A model generated the notes under the pieces. It had not been told where the DNA came from. It was given only the letters and a program-made list of their open reading frames with translations, and ran no database searches. Positions 49,801 through 55,100 of a DNA stretch of 64,000 nucleotides are shown piece by piece; the first letter of the stretch is position 1, and each line of letters starts with the position of its first letter. The translations under genes were made by a program, and so were the position numbers. Source of the DNA: Pisaster brevispinus (Eukaryota; Echinodermata; Asteroidea; Forcipulatida; Asteriidae); assembly GCA_023634235.1 (NCBI GenBank), contig JAMKCF010000002.1, positions 7,572,722-7,636,721 on the forward strand, in the 5' to 3' direction.

Positions 49801-50390
49801 TAAAACAACATGGTTTGTAAAAGATCACAGCAATGAAATGATGGAAAATGGCTTTATTAAAGATGAAATGGCTAAACTGAAAAGACTACAAGACTTAATT
49901 TAAGTAACATTGGAAGTAAGATGTCTGAAAATGAAATAGTAAAGACTGAAAGTCATAATGAAATCATCCAACATAGGTCCTATGTTAATCGCTTGTCCAG
50001 TTCTGCTAAGACAAAGCATATGTGTAATAAGAAAAAGTGTGCAATTTTGTTTTCTTCACATATAAAGCAATGAAATGTATGTACATGTATGAGAAAACAC
50101 CGAGACTTGCACAGTGAGTGGTCCATGAGTTTACCAACAGCAAGCAACATGCATCAATATGATACAGAATAGTTTGATTTTAAAGAGCATTTTTTCTTGT
50201 TTTTCTTTTTGGTACTTCATCTGTAGGTGTTCTTGGCCATGCCAGTAACCTCTTGAACCCAGAAGAACTTCTCCAATGCTTGCCAAGTGAGGGCTCTCTC
50301 TCATTTTTTTTGCCCTACCTCAGACAAAGTGGCTGTCGTCAGAATGCTAGGCTGTTGCATCAACAGCTAGTTGATACACTTGCCTCCTAG
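4597..50390 (+). CDS. HPS3: HPS3, BLOC-2 complex subunit (22 coding exons, spliced)
   Basis: HPS3 joins HPS5 and HPS6 in BLOC-2, a cytosolic complex that directs endosomal cargo to lysosome-related organelles such as pigment granules. Translated exons follow vertebrate HPS3 in order: an N-terminal beta-propeller-like half with the signature PAQCISCCPATGNL (exon 3) and a C-terminal helical half with HLTLPYFNMSELPL (exon 11), LAMCEVYLRLGDLE (exon 14) and SLSFFLPYLRQSG (exon 22). Codons to join are 4597-4807, 5247-5366, 6837-7494, 8621-8779, 8950-9071, 10076-10141, 11753-11973, 15607-15749, 17617-17828, 20978-21059, 22952-23057, 25829-25921, 26357-26511, 27884-28055, 28890-28988, 29438-29542, 30622-30711, 30976-31039, 31747-31985, 47989-48224, 49450-49574 and 50227-50390. 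They total 3642 nt (1213 residues plus stop), longer than the roughly 1000-residue human protein, mainly through a long exon 3 and an insert in exon 19. Identity is confident; the starts of exons 9, 12, 14 and 18 are less so. Confidence 0.93.
5247..5366 (+). CDS. HPS3: HPS3 coding exon 2
   Basis: The acceptor is tattag and the donor gtatgt; it enters and leaves in phase 1. It encodes GKYIAALEVRG through IYFNWETSGPQNAVRARVAG, matching the second propeller blade of HPS3 (a YLVAIE-like strand and a Y/FNW motif). Residues 71-110. Confidence 0.9.
5570..5940 (-). mobile_element. Degraded SINE (intron 2)
   Basis: Scattered matches to the body of the SINEs at 9446 and 58347: aataataataacaatgatgt at the tail, aggtcccatccaaagagcaa, aattgtcttgatttaggaca and caattgtcac. 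The tRNA-like head is not recognisable. The remainder of intron 2 (5367-6836) shows nothing further. Confidence 0.5.
6837..7494 (+). CDS. HPS3: HPS3 coding exon 3 (long; lineage-specific extension)
   Basis: This is the largest coding exon (658 nt, phase 1 in, phase 2 out; acceptor catcag, donor gtaagt). The first two thirds carry the most conserved HPS3 segment, PAQCISCCPATGNLAAGINN and CLGTHEVQVFKIRL. The last part, roughly residues 250-329, is polar and Ser-rich and has no obvious counterpart in the vertebrate protein. The aligned position of the vertebrate clathrin-box-like LLDFE reads CQDFE here (7058-7072). Confidence 0.92.
7495..8620 (+). other. HPS3 intron 3
   Basis: No gene or clear repeat was found in this 1.1-kb AT-rich intron apart from short acatgtacatgta runs near 7620. 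Confidence 0.5.
8621..8779 (+). CDS. HPS3: HPS3 coding exon 4
   Basis: The acceptor acatgtag gives phase 2 in and a VDLGSASVLFPTIQSEEP reading. The donor gtaggt after GAGAA is chosen because the alternative 4 nt later would add an in-frame TAG. The exon includes EIIGPIGRIQGHPVHITM, consistent with a propeller strand. Residues 330-382. Confidence 0.85.
8950..9071 (+). CDS. HPS3: HPS3 coding exon 5
   Basis: The acceptor is tatttaag and the donor gtaact; phase 2 in, phase 1 out. It encodes TKSSLTQLLYRRFIMLNLSE and HSLQLLPTYTSG. The LLYRRF and LHSLQLLP motifs match vertebrate HPS3 closely. Confidence 0.9.
9446..9868 (-). mobile_element. tRNA-Leu-derived SINE (copy 1)
   Basis: Read on the - strand, it starts with a tRNA-like head: an A box ending tggccaagcggataaga, the loop sequence ggactcaagctc with a CAA anticodon as in tRNA-Leu, and a B box gggttcgagtcccg. 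A body of about 330 bp follows and ends in a (TAT/TAA)n tail at 9446-9458. A near-identical copy lies at 58347-58762. Confidence 0.85.
9903..9975 (-). mobile_element. SINE head fragment
   Basis: On the - strand the B-box sequence gtgggttcgagtcctggttg and flanking variable arm repeat the tRNA-Leu-type head of the neighbouring SINE, but the body is missing. It may be a truncated second insertion. Confidence 0.55.
10076..10141 (+). CDS. HPS3: HPS3 coding exon 6 (66 nt)
   Basis: A short exon between acceptor aatagcag and donor gttagt, phase 1 on both sides. It encodes a hydrophilic linker (ESDSSTEPSNDMMESHNARN). It is supported by phase continuity and clean splice sites rather than by strong similarity. 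Confidence 0.75.
10142..11387 (+). other. HPS3 intron 6, no feature seen
   Basis: I see nothing coding or repetitive in this AT-rich stretch before the tRNA-like SINE. Confidence 0.45.
11388..11560 (+). mobile_element. tRNA-derived SINE or decayed tRNA
   Basis: A 73-nt tRNA-like unit (11388-11460) has a 7-bp acceptor stem GGCTGGA/TCCAGTC and an intact D arm GCTC-AGTTGGTA-GAGC. The anticodon and T stems are broken (loop ACATTAA, T loop TTCATGT), so a working tRNA is unlikely. A T-rich tail with cagtcagtttcccttgtggc follows; that motif recurs at 12663. Confidence 0.6.
11753..11973 (+). CDS. HPS3: HPS3 coding exon 7
   Basis: The acceptor taccacag keeps phase 1 and the donor gtaagt leaves phase 0. 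It encodes LCCFFSASKQGFLYEM, then TEYTYKADAVQVQAGH and LLFALTQNGLETYTLH, which match the YTAEVRQA and TSNGLQCYTVR region of vertebrate HPS3. Residues 446-519. Confidence 0.9.
12081..12546 (+). mobile_element. LINE 3' end with TTATC tail
   Basis: Frameshifted coding remnants resemble the C-terminus of a LINE ORF2 protein: LNSVVRSAERIT near 12113 and HPAAEYFQFLPSNRRFK at 12230-12282, a motif style seen at the end of L2/CR1/Jockey-type proteins. An untranslated stretch follows, then a (TTATC)n microsatellite at 12489-12546, as expected for such a 3' tail. Confidence 0.65.
12850..14930 (+). repeat. 40-bp minisatellite, about 48 copies (HPS3 intron 7)
   Basis: The regular unit is ggttggtagttgttccatca followed by ccctgagggggacagtgtag, repeated from about 13020 to 14920. 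The leading edge (12850-13020) has divergent units, and two poly-G runs lie at 12907-12921 and 13048-13066. Variants are few (ggggacag, ggggcag, gtgtatgg). The array is bracketed by gtagtgggtaca on both sides. Confidence 0.95.
15607..15749 (+). CDS. HPS3: HPS3 coding exon 8
   Basis: The acceptor cttattacag gives ACPPATLDVSLVGLEPYLGL and SKDHVMLLSRTRDS, matching vertebrate ACPPVSMDV and KNHIILLTK. It ends at the donor gtatgc in phase 2. Residues 520-566. Confidence 0.92.
15762..15850 (-). mobile_element. SINE 3' tail fragment
   Basis: The sequence aataataatttattcattta tatagcgcaaattcc resembles the tail of the tRNA-Leu SINEs (aataat plus tatagcgc). The body diverges soon after. The rest of intron 8 up to 16620 is AT-rich with no call. 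Confidence 0.45.
16640..16915 (+). repeat. Dispersed repeat, copy A
   Basis: It shares ordered blocks with 21890-22135: gcgcgcgcaccag, ttttgtatgctatcacataatgcgctga and gaaacaccctctagcgttcaatg. The copies are in the same orientation and roughly 65-70% alike. No ends or target duplications are seen. Confidence 0.45.
17432..17505 (+). mobile_element. tRNA-Leu SINE head fragment (+ strand)
   Basis: It reads gcgtgttgtgtccgagcgac then gaactcaagctctagtgttt and gaccagcggagtgtgg, the tRNA-like head of the SINE family, cut before the B box. Confidence 0.6.
17617..17828 (+). CDS. HPS3: HPS3 coding exon 9 (start uncertain)
   Basis: It encodes SSKSNTMYIHEKSAPTVVFK and YLQCMLEGHLLLRTAM, matching the YIVNTISPVQLYKEM and LLSEAHLLVRAAL region. 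The better-looking acceptor (cattcttcag, 17593) would enter in phase 0 and clash with exon 8, which leaves in phase 2. The acceptor ttgaatag at 17616 restores phase and is used here. The donor is gtttgt, phase 1. Confidence 0.8.
17919..20024. mobile_element. Giant foldback element of 2.1 kb (HPS3 intron 9)
   Basis: Terminal sequence GTGGGTCATTCCGTGCCAAC is inverted at the right end. The outer arms pair 17919-18410 with 19525-20024. About 300 bp of unpaired sequence in the left half (18411-18715) interrupts, then pairing resumes (cttgaataaaaaaaatcccg, 18721) and continues through a core of catgtacgtacatgataatt-like palindromic motifs to about 19028/19180. No coding sequence. No clear target duplication. 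Related to the solo arm at 3376. Confidence 0.85.
18745..19505. repeat. Self-complementary catgtacgtacatgataatt satellite core
   Basis: More than a dozen imperfect copies of atgtacgtacatgataatta occur in the centre of the foldback element. Each motif is itself palindromic (catgtacgtacatg, ataattat). A 17-bp inverted pair, tgtgcagcatctccatg at about 19013 and its complement at about 19180, marks the axis. Confidence 0.8.
20150..20740. mobile_element. piggyBac-like MITE, 591 bp
   Basis: TTAA duplications at 20146-20149 and 20741-20744 flank imperfect inverted ends CCCTTTAAGCCTCAGTGG and CTTGGGGCTAAAAGGG. TTAA target sites with CCCTTT-type ends are characteristic of piggyBac elements. There is no transposase, so it is non-autonomous. 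Confidence 0.75.
20978..21059 (+). CDS. HPS3: HPS3 coding exon 10 (3' end tandemly duplicated into the intron)
   Basis: The acceptor is ttgatag; phase 1 in, phase 2 out. It encodes ESADCEASSELRSLYLQSCL to LALHYCR. The last 35 nt and the donor gtaata form the first unit of an eight-copy 58-bp tandem array. Only the first donor keeps the reading frame, because read-through meets TAA at once. Confidence 0.85.
21025..21488 (+). repeat. 58-bp tandem array, 8 copies, overlapping exon 10 and its donor
   Basis: Units begin at 21025, 21083, 21141, 21199, 21257, 21315, 21373 and 21431. Each has cagtcttgtctgcaactggc, then tctgcactactgcag and gtaatacatgataataccct. The first unit contains the last 35 coding nt of exon 10 and its donor; the other seven lie in intron 10 and carry the same donor plus an acceptor-like ccctattcag. 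Copies differ by only a few bases. Confidence 0.95.
21571..21788. mobile_element. MITE with GGNCCCAATTTCATGGCTCTGC ends
   Basis: The left end ggaccccattttatggctct and the inverted right end agagccatgaaattgggtc enclose 218 bp built of gcttac/gcaagc-type motifs. Single ends of the same family appear at 48487 (gggcccaatttcatagcgct) and 54907 (gggcccaatttcatggctct). Confidence 0.65.
21890..22135 (+). repeat. Dispersed repeat, copy B
   Basis: Shares ordered blocks with 16640-16915 (gcgcgcacaccag, ttttgtatgttaccgcgtaatgcg, gaaagcaccctccagcattcatg). The rest of intron 10 (22136-22951) has no recognisable feature. Confidence 0.45.
22952..23057 (+). CDS. HPS3: HPS3 coding exon 11
   Basis: The acceptor is ataatttcag and the donor gtagga; phase 2 in, phase 0 out. 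It encodes HLTLPYFNMSELPLNKVIEC, nearly the vertebrate HLTLPYYKMSGLS sequence. This is one of the strongest identity anchors. Confidence 0.93.
23304..25336. mobile_element. 2.0-kb DNA transposon with hAT-like target duplication
   Basis: TACAGTGC is directly repeated at 23296-23303 and 25337-25344 (8 bp, as in hAT elements). Inside, inverted ends share CCAGTCATCTCGCCCCC, followed by arrays of gtcgccccc / ggggcgac motifs: about 4 on the left (23317-23367) and about 10 on the right (25168-25322). No ORF over 70 codons lies inside apart from the repeat-derived ones, so it is non-autonomous. Internal duplications occur at 23518-23650 (about 63-bp unit twice) and 24898-24960 / 25040-25100. Confidence 0.7.
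25829..25921 (+). CDS. HPS3: HPS3 coding exon 12
   Basis: It encodes DKELMTGAGLGMIHYLDWVL, aligning with the GLQKYERGLIFYINHSLY region. The start after tttctgtgaag is chosen because it joins exon 11 in phase 0 without an insertion relative to vertebrates. An upstream acceptor after gaacag would add about 25 residues in frame. The donor is gtaaat. Confidence 0.82.
26357..26511 (+). CDS. HPS3: HPS3 coding exon 13
   Basis: The acceptor is atactgctaag and the donor gtgagt; phase 0 in, phase 2 out. It encodes ATADMILKYFVSLGPQHCSQ, aligning with the AAKVVQMFYVAEPKQ helix. Later acceptor-like AGs inside the exon are rejected because they drop this conserved segment. Confidence 0.85.
26662..27000 (+). 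repeat. 40-bp tandem repeat, about 8 copies (HPS3 intron 13)
   Basis: The unit is gataaggctgagtgtcacac then acactgtgtgtgctaattgt. Copies vary through loss or gain of CA and GTGT dinucleotides, and each includes the palindrome cacacacactgtgtgtg. Confidence 0.9.
27585..27617 (+). other. Possible 33-nt HPS3 micro-exon
   Basis: It sits between a strong acceptor (tttttatttcag) and a consensus donor (gtaagt). It enters and leaves in phase 2, so it could be included or skipped without changing the frame, adding HVNFVGCPQSY. It has no counterpart in vertebrate HPS3 and is left out of the main model. Confidence 0.4.
27884..28055 (+). CDS. HPS3: HPS3 coding exon 14 (start uncertain)
   Basis: It encodes RLAMCEVYLRLGDLEQAGST, aligning with the LTKAAVALKMGDLDMHRN helix pair. 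The donor gtaatg leaves phase 0. Two phase-compatible acceptors exist, gatgag at 27856 and atactag at 27883; the second gives better colinearity. A TGA at 27846-27848 caps any upstream extension. Confidence 0.8.
28100..28509. mobile_element. MITE with CACTGTTTTCACGAA ends (HPS3 intron 14)
   Basis: Inverted ends cactgttttcacgaagaggc and its near-complement (tgcctattcgtgaaaacagtg) match at 20 of 21 positions and bound 410 bp. Sub-terminal gaggcaatt / ttttcac motifs recur inside. No target duplication is obvious, so the superfamily is open. Confidence 0.65.
28890..28988 (+). CDS. HPS3: HPS3 coding exon 15
   Basis: The acceptor is gaatgtag and the donor gtatgg; phase 0 on both sides. It encodes LIRQQEPESLLIALVQLIDE, matching the vertebrate LKETQPGLLVASVLGL segment. 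99 nt, 33 residues. Confidence 0.9.
29438..29542 (+). CDS. HPS3: HPS3 coding exon 16
   Basis: The acceptor is tatttcttag and the donor gtgagt; phase 0 on both sides. It encodes DEKEQLSSAANSHLKRFLEE, matching KDEDTIPQLLVDFWEAQ. 105 nt, 35 residues. Confidence 0.9.
29543..30621 (+). other. HPS3 intron 16
   Basis: About 1.1 kb with two overlapping open frames of 116 and 134 codons that I do not recognise. Base composition is like the rest of the introns, and I treat the frames as chance. Confidence 0.4.
30622..30711 (+). CDS. HPS3: HPS3 coding exon 17
   Basis: The acceptor is tgtattaacag and the donor gtaagt; phase 0 on both sides. It encodes ELLFAIYFERMKKGMSKGVP, matching vertebrate [20 protein letters not shown]. 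90 nt, 30 residues. Confidence 0.9.
30976..31039 (+). CDS. HPS3: HPS3 coding exon 18 (tandem acceptors)
   Basis: It encodes GGCYSKRPEWLDFLAPFQ, matching ACSHYGLIYPWVHVV. The acceptor ccttctag (30975) keeps phase 0. A second one, ttttcag at 30982, lies 7 nt downstream and would shift the frame to an early TAG. The donor is gtaatt, phase 1. Confidence 0.82.
31747..31985 (+). CDS. HPS3: HPS3 coding exon 19 (Cys-rich and disordered insert)
   Basis: The acceptor is gatttccag and the donor gtaagc; phase 1 in, phase 0 out. It starts GTEALTFKCFQQAALVV, passes through a basic, Ser/Gly-rich stretch (RSYSDRSQIPILGKFGGG) not evident in vertebrate HPS3, and ends with the unusual VCPCCCCNEDLLAIQ. Residues 960-1039. 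Confidence 0.88.
32079..41015 (+). repeat. 9-kb minisatellite, about 160 copies of a 56-bp unit (HPS3 intron 19)
   Basis: The unit is ggtctttgtcatcttatcat, acatgtaatataaggaacaa, ggactcaggagttgca. Three two-state sites vary along the array: aac/agc, tcagg/tcggg, gtt/gat. Rare variants mark larger duplications: tctttttcatc and actcaagag recur 280 bp (5 units) apart at about 34.9 and 35.2 kb, and taaatagcaagg recurs 1624 bp (29 units) apart. All six frames are closed. The last unit decays into gagcaggagcctagg. Confidence 0.97.
41417..41494 (-). repeat. 3' LTR stub
   Basis: The stretch tatgaaataattaactaggg through caaggcacttgtgaca matches 47800-47876 almost exactly; homology then stops. The rest of this LTR is deleted or replaced, so no target duplication can be read. 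Confidence 0.75.
41830..42280 (-). pseudogene. RT connection and RNase H remnant
   Basis: The - strand frame carries the thumb/connection motif FIGLLSYYRKFVPNFA, then the RNase H start with the catalytic-type ILAADASDTGIGAVLMQ and ERECLALVW. It ends abruptly after WGISKFH in a tacatgtacatgt run, so the second half of RNase H is lost. It is offset by a frame break from the RT core on its 5' side. Confidence 0.9.
42302..43160 (-). pseudogene. Reverse transcriptase remnant (two pieces)
   Basis: The 5' piece (43160-42609) has the gypsy-type RT start (GIIEHSESPYASPIVFVRKP, then FCIDYRKIN and FFSKLDLSKG) and ends in a TAA stop at the position where the family has Tyr. The 3' piece (42553-42302) has LPFGMVNAPALFSRMM and the active-site YIDD motif. 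A frame break separates them, and another follows at about 42302. Confidence 0.92.
43160..43460 (-). pseudogene. Integrase C-terminal (GPY/F-type) remnant
   Basis: On the - strand the LRERLQ...AREELE...YYNAKARDRRF helix is followed, after a frame break, by the QWAGPYMIV module and a HANMLKQY end, the usual C-terminal module of Ty3/gypsy integrases. It leads in the same frame into an acidic linker and then RT, so here integrase precedes RT. Confidence 0.85.
43450..44169 (-). pseudogene. Gag remnant with SCAN-like capsid domain
   Basis: The - strand ATG pair at 44169-44164 starts MMEFQKFIKLGQERGLEG, followed after frame breaks by a charged coiled-coil stretch (RIEREERQLERQHKLDM) and the capsid motif VDAYLRRFEQFAQVNNWP (43885-43652). 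The next frame (43640-43450) reads ERYSQFAEHLRGYVNRW and FVSEQVLEKADKDL, resembling the vertebrate SCAN domain. It fuses at about 43440 to the integrase C-terminus by internal deletion. Confidence 0.78.
44911..45060. mobile_element. Foldback MITE in the LTR element leader
   Basis: A core of two perfect 24-bp arms, agggtcgtggccgtgcgata... (44953-44976) and its complement (44996-45019), extends outward with mismatches to aagagtagtgactcattctt and its inverted partner (cgtcgccactctt). It is compact, 150 bp, between gag and the primer-binding site. Confidence 0.75.
45127..45144 (-). promoter_or_regulatory. Primer-binding site, tRNA-Pro type
   Basis: On the - strand TGGGGGCTTGTCCTGGAA begins 2 nt after the LTR end (TGTGACA). 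It resembles the tRNA-Pro-complementary site used by many retroelements (TGGGGGCTCGTCC...), with a few changes. Confidence 0.72.
45147..47876 (-). repeat. 5' LTR, 2.73 kb, containing a nested element
   Basis: It is bounded by TGTCACA...TGTGACA inverted ends next to the primer-binding site. About 1.6 kb (45225-46810) is a later insertion, leaving roughly 1.1 kb of LTR. The U3 side (47340-47500) holds four or five ccacacagga motifs. The 76-bp U3 start is repeated at the far end of the element (41417-41494). Confidence 0.72.
45225..46810 (+). mobile_element. CRE-palindrome repeat, tandem copies A and B, nested in the LTR
   Basis: Copy A starts actagacataattacatttg (45225) and copy B actagacatgttgcatttgt (46037). 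Both carry the palindrome gcatttgtgcacaaatgc, repeated tgacgtca sites and the block ctgccgctagagggcgctc. The 3' end is a hairpin agctgtttcg...cgaaacagctaa, present three times in series (about 46630-46653, 46690-46730, 46779-46810). The agctgtttcg near the start and cgaaacagct at the end form short inverted ends. No coding capacity. A Helitron/Helentron-type non-autonomous element is possible but unproven. Confidence 0.7.
47989..48224 (+). CDS. HPS3: HPS3 coding exon 20
   Basis: It follows the 16-kb intron 19. The acceptor is ttataacag and the donor gtaagc; phase 0 in, phase 2 out. It encodes SLITSPCATPAMARQVQQLS, then LHIVCLAVLDPPAAMELLIQ and EHPGIVLDYA, matching the [20 protein letters not shown] and CPEAVIPYA region. 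Confidence 0.9.
48225..49449 (+). other. HPS3 intron 20 with a short palindrome
   Basis: It contains a single MITE end (gggcccaatttcatagcgct, 48487) and the palindrome aacggtttggcaaccgttcg acggttgccaaacggtt (48557-48594). No coding sequence seen. Intron 21 (49575-50226) is likewise without features. Confidence 0.5.
49450..49574 (+). CDS. HPS3: HPS3 coding exon 21
   Basis: The acceptor is ttactacag and the donor gtcaga; phase 2 in, phase 1 out. It encodes KWKDLLRMLLDRGADLDAAS, matching the WWKKLLPELCQR helix, followed by an Asn/Thr-rich stretch. Reading through the donor meets a stop about 40 nt later. Confidence 0.87.
50227..50390 (+). CDS. HPS3: HPS3 coding exon 22 (terminal)
   Basis: The acceptor is catctgtag, phase 1. 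It encodes LNPEELLQCLPSEGSLSFFL and PYLRQSG, matching the vertebrate C-terminus ([22 protein letters not shown]). It ends with the stop TAG at 50388-50390, a few residues longer than the human tail. Confidence 0.92.
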
Positions 50391-52160
50391 GAATTGTACA
50401 CCATAGATACATAAGCATGTTGCAGAGTGCCTGAAGTGAATACCTTTTCCAAGTAGCCATTTGTTGGTTTTACAAAAACCAATATTGTGTATCAATATTG
50501 CTTTTCTGGAGCAAACATTTACAGAATATAATCACTCCCCAGTGAATAGTCCATATTTCACCTCATAGTTATATTATTCTACGCCAATGCACAAACATAC
50601 GTCCGGTAGCTGTGTACAGCCAGTCAATTGTCAGTTATTATTCAGTAATATGGATTGTGAAAATTTTCAGTTTGAAATAGCTTCCATGTATGACAATAGG
50701 TTTGGAGGGTTTTTTTTTTTAGGGTTTCTTTTTTCGGTGGGGGGGTTGCCTTTTCTCCTTCTTTTTGTTACTCCCCAAAAAAAATCAAGCTGTAAAATCA
50801 TGTTAAAAAATGAAATCCTCTTTTTGCTATTTCAAGGTACATGTAGGCTTAATCATAACTGAAACAGTTTATATCATCCATTTTGAATCACTTTTTTCTC
50901 TTTCATTAATTAACCCTCAATAAACTGTCTGAATTCCATATTTGGGTTGTAAATTAAGGACCGCCCAAATACTAGCCCACATTTATGATCCTAAAGAGGG
51001 TCTTCACACATGACCTTAAGCATATTGGGGACACTTTATAGCAATTTCTTCATGGAAACGTGACTCTAATCCACAAAGTGTTTGAGTGTCTGGTTTTCAT
51101 GGTAAGTTAATGGACACTGGACAAGACGAGATGATAGTCACAGGTGTACTTTGTGATGGTTATTAGAGCATTAGAGCTACGTTTGCCATCTTGCAGCTCA
51201 TGGTGTCCAAACTAACCCTGTAACCATCATTTGTGCCAGTCCAGCAGACTGATACAAGTTTCCACATTATAATATTTGACTTAGAAGTCCTTCCTGGTCA
51301 TTGTTGTCTTGATGTGGGTAGGATTAACATGCAAAAGATTCTCACTTTTTATGGTATGAGTTTGTTTTGTATTAAAGAATATCTTTAAAACACTTTGGGT
51401 TAATTCATTTCTGTAAGTTAGTGCCAATTTTTAAAAGTCAATCTGCTTTAAAGATATGTCTCATATTAACCTTATTGCAGAAGCAGTTATACATTTAAAA
51501 GCATTTTAGTAAAAAAATAATTGCAATGAAGATTATCCCACTTTATCACTCGTGTAATGATCAGCTTTAATGTGCACTCAATATGTTACATTTTTTGTTG
51601 TTAATGTAAATAATGTTATTGTAAGACTACTACATAATTTATGCTTTTGTATATTTGCGGAGATTGAAAGATAAAAGATTAAAGGAAAGTCAATTATTTA
51701 ATTGCTATATAAAATTGGTTATTCTGTTTAATAGTTTATTCATAAACCAAATGTGTCCCTATGGTTTCACTGTTACTCACCATCTTCCGCTGACCTGGAA
51801 GCTCATAGTGAAGGTCAAGTAGCTGCCAGACTAAGCTCTTCATTGATGTGTTATGCAGTGAGGCAAAGATCTCGCACATAACTGGCCTATAGTGATGTTA
51901 TGCCTTAGACACTGTTTATCAGAATGCTGCAAAAAGGCACTTTGGATATGACTATGAAAACATTGTATTTTGAGCTCAACATCTAACTTTGTTTTTGTAT
52001 ATTATGAATGTGAAATAAGTACTGTCAAATATGAAATAATGTGATAAGGTTTCATTGTCAGAGAAGTACTATTAATATTATTGTGTTTTTGTTGTTTATT
52101 GTTACATTTTGGTTTGAAACTCTGCCCAAAGTAAGTTGGAAATAAAGTAGCTGTAATGCT
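50391..52160 (+). other. HPS3: HPS3 3' UTR (probable)
   Basis: AT-rich non-coding sequence follows the stop. AATAAA occurs at 50919-50924 and, in a better context with a GT-rich downstream stretch, at 52141-52146. The true cleavage site cannot be fixed from sequence alone. Confidence 0.5.
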
Positions 52161-55100
52161 GATGTAATTTCAGGTTGTCAAAAGTTCTTGTAAAATTGAG
52201 TCTCTGTTTAAAGAGACTTAGGTATAAAGTAAACATGTAAGTCTGCAGTTTTAAAAATGCTAGTCTTCTCTAGAAATATTTTGTTTTTAAATTCAAGTGA
52301 TTTAAGATCCTCTTTTTCCAAAGATGAAAGCCTTTGAGAAAGTAGGTTTCTCTTTCTTAATCACAAGTTAGTGTTTCTGTGAACAGTTGACATCTTTAGA
52401 TAGATACAAGCGGTCGAAAATTGCAGGTAGGGAAATATTTCCAGTGCTGTGATCAAAAGTTTAACATTACACATGTATATTGTAGCTTACTCTCTTATTT
52501 CCATGAGCTGAAACCTCTTATTATATACAATACCTGTTTTATGAGCCACCTTTTAGCACAGAAAAAAACAATGTATAAAAGCTTTCAAGCCCATTTATTT
52601 CCAGATTTTCAGTTTGAAAAGAAGGATCTTGCCAAAGTGGTAAAGATAACGACATCTGTGGACCATTGCTTGTTCAAGGGTCCTGCATGCATTTTGGAGA
52701 TGATGTGCTTGTGTATCCTGAGCTTCTCTGATTTTTCTCTCAATACTCGCGCTAATAAGGAATCACTCACTTTGCAAAAACAGTTGGAGTATGCAAGTGT
52801 ACATCTTGAAGGTGTGAGTCTAGGGCTTGGTGGAGGGCATATTATATTGCATGAGATAACCCGATCACGTCCTTCATAGTTTTGCTTTTGTTTTAGTTAT
52901 CTTGCTGGGGTTGGGGTAATAAATTTGCCATTACTAGACAAATTTAGTCAATGCATGGGAAATTCTCTTGGCCACAACTAAATCAGTCAGCCTGTGGCCA
53001 TCTTCAGCAATCTGGACATCCTGGACCAGAAGTGCAATGTCCTGCTCCAAGTGACCAACATGAGAAAACCACCCTAGTCGTGAAACTTGGTCCACATGAA
53101 ACCACTGCACCACTGCACCACTGCACCACCACATGAAACTTGGACCCCTTGCAAGGTGGCAGAGGAAATACTGGCCTGTTAGCACAAGCACTATTGCATC
53201 ATGCTCATTGCCTTTGCATTTTGGAGATTAGGCTTGGTAACCAAAGATCACATTCAACAGTAATATCTGCTTGGCCCTGCAGGCTTGAAAGCAGGACTGA
53301 GTTTTACAAAGACAGTTGACAGGGACAGAATGAGTACACATGATGTGTGGTATCTATAAGAAAAACAATGTTGATGTGGACAAGAGTCCTTTAAGATTTT
53401 TTGCTGGGGAAAAAGTTAGATGAGGCAATCAATCTGTCTCACTGTCCAATGAGGTTAACTCTAAAGTAGTTGGCTCAGACTCTTCAGACTGAATGTTAGG
53501 CGGCAAAAAATTAATTGAGTTTAGCTGAAATTATGATGCACATAAACCTGCACAAAGGGTTCTGCACAAAGCTGCAGGCTACAATGATTGATGATGAAGA
53601 TAGTCTCTTCATTTGCAGTGGGATTTCACATTGATAGCTAGATTGGCACCCTAGGCCCACAGTTTGCCTTGTTTTCACATGAGTTGAAAAATACAGTTTT
53701 AATGAAATTTCCACCAGGATATATCCAGTTAATGTTCAACTTAAAATGAAGGGTTTATTTAAAATAAGGTGTCTTTTATGTAATACAACTCCTTGAAGAA
53801 ATATTTGTCTTTCAATATGATTAATTTCAGTTTATTTTCAGGAGGCTCACTGTAAATGACAATTCTGACAACTACATCAGACAAGCATTAAACATGTTTG
53901 AAGAATTTGTTCCAAAGTTTAATTGACTGATCAACCTAAGTTGGTTATAACAAAAACGTTTAGAGTATACATGCATTTAGTTATAACTTAAATTAGGGAT
54001 TTAGGATGGGATTTGAAACTGGTTTATGCATCAAATAAGGTTAATCATACAAGTACAGTGTACTTGTTACAAATTGTATAAAACCTCATCTCATACTAAA
54101 TATTTCCAGGTATAGCCACATTGATTCCAAGATTTCTTCTCTGAACTTATGGTTTTGTAATTCTTGATGATTCTGACAGGATTGATGTCATCAGATAGTT
54201 TCAAGATGAAAGGTCGCTGAAAATTTTTGAGATGCAACTGTCGGAAATCACCTCAATCTTCCAACTTAATTTTACAATGCATTGGCCATTGAGGCACCTT
54301 GGAATCACAGAGAGACTGTTCTTGAGTAGAGAGAAACTTTGAATAACAAGCCTCAGACCATTTAACACCATAATCTGAACATCCAAGAAGGAAATGAGCC
54401 TCCTCATTTACTCTCCATCAACCCTGGGTCTAGTACCATCTCCAATCAGGAATCTCAATGTTAACCATACACACATACATGTAGAACATATATAAATAAA
54501 TTCATGTGATTATGTTCATCTAATAAAACACCTTAATTTTACTGTTAAGGGCATTAGCTTTTAAACTAGATGTAACTTGGAGGAAAATTGAACTGACCTA
54601 ATGTACTGCATTCTACATGTAGGTGAGCTAAAGTTGCAATTTCCATATGGGGGGCTATATGTTAGTCCCCCATGCATGCCATGGATGCCCATATGGAAAG
54701 GAGAGGGATAAATTATACATATGTTGCACACTGTGATGGGGTCTATGGTGTTGAATCTGTTGTGTATACCAAGGGGGCAAATGGCACCCGAGGCGAAGCC
54801 AAAGGGAGCCATTTGCCCTCGAGGGTGTACAAAACCCATGGACCCCATCTAGAGCATGCAGCAGTTGTTCACCATGGTAACAGATTCCTCTTCTTTGGAG
54901 GTAATCTGGGCCCAATTTCATGGCTCTGCTTTCCATGTAATTCTGCACTTGCAACCATCATTCTTCACATACAGGGCAAGCATTATGAATATATGGAATT
55001 GTGTGCATTGCTTGGCATGTGTTTTCATTTCTATGCATTTTGCACAATGCATTAAGCACAACACATGTTGGACAGCCGGATTTCCAGCATTAGCCATGTT

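Noticed and set aside
52421..52879. 152-codon ORF between HPS3 and SPCS1
   Set aside because: It starts at a non-ATG codon, shows no recognised motif, and lies in the convergent 3' region. Kept only as a note in the intergenic entry.
53843..53926. Possible terminal exon (DNSDNYIRQALNMFEEFVPK)
   Set aside because: It has a good acceptor (ttattttcag) and a stop, but no partner exons or family match were found on the + strand.
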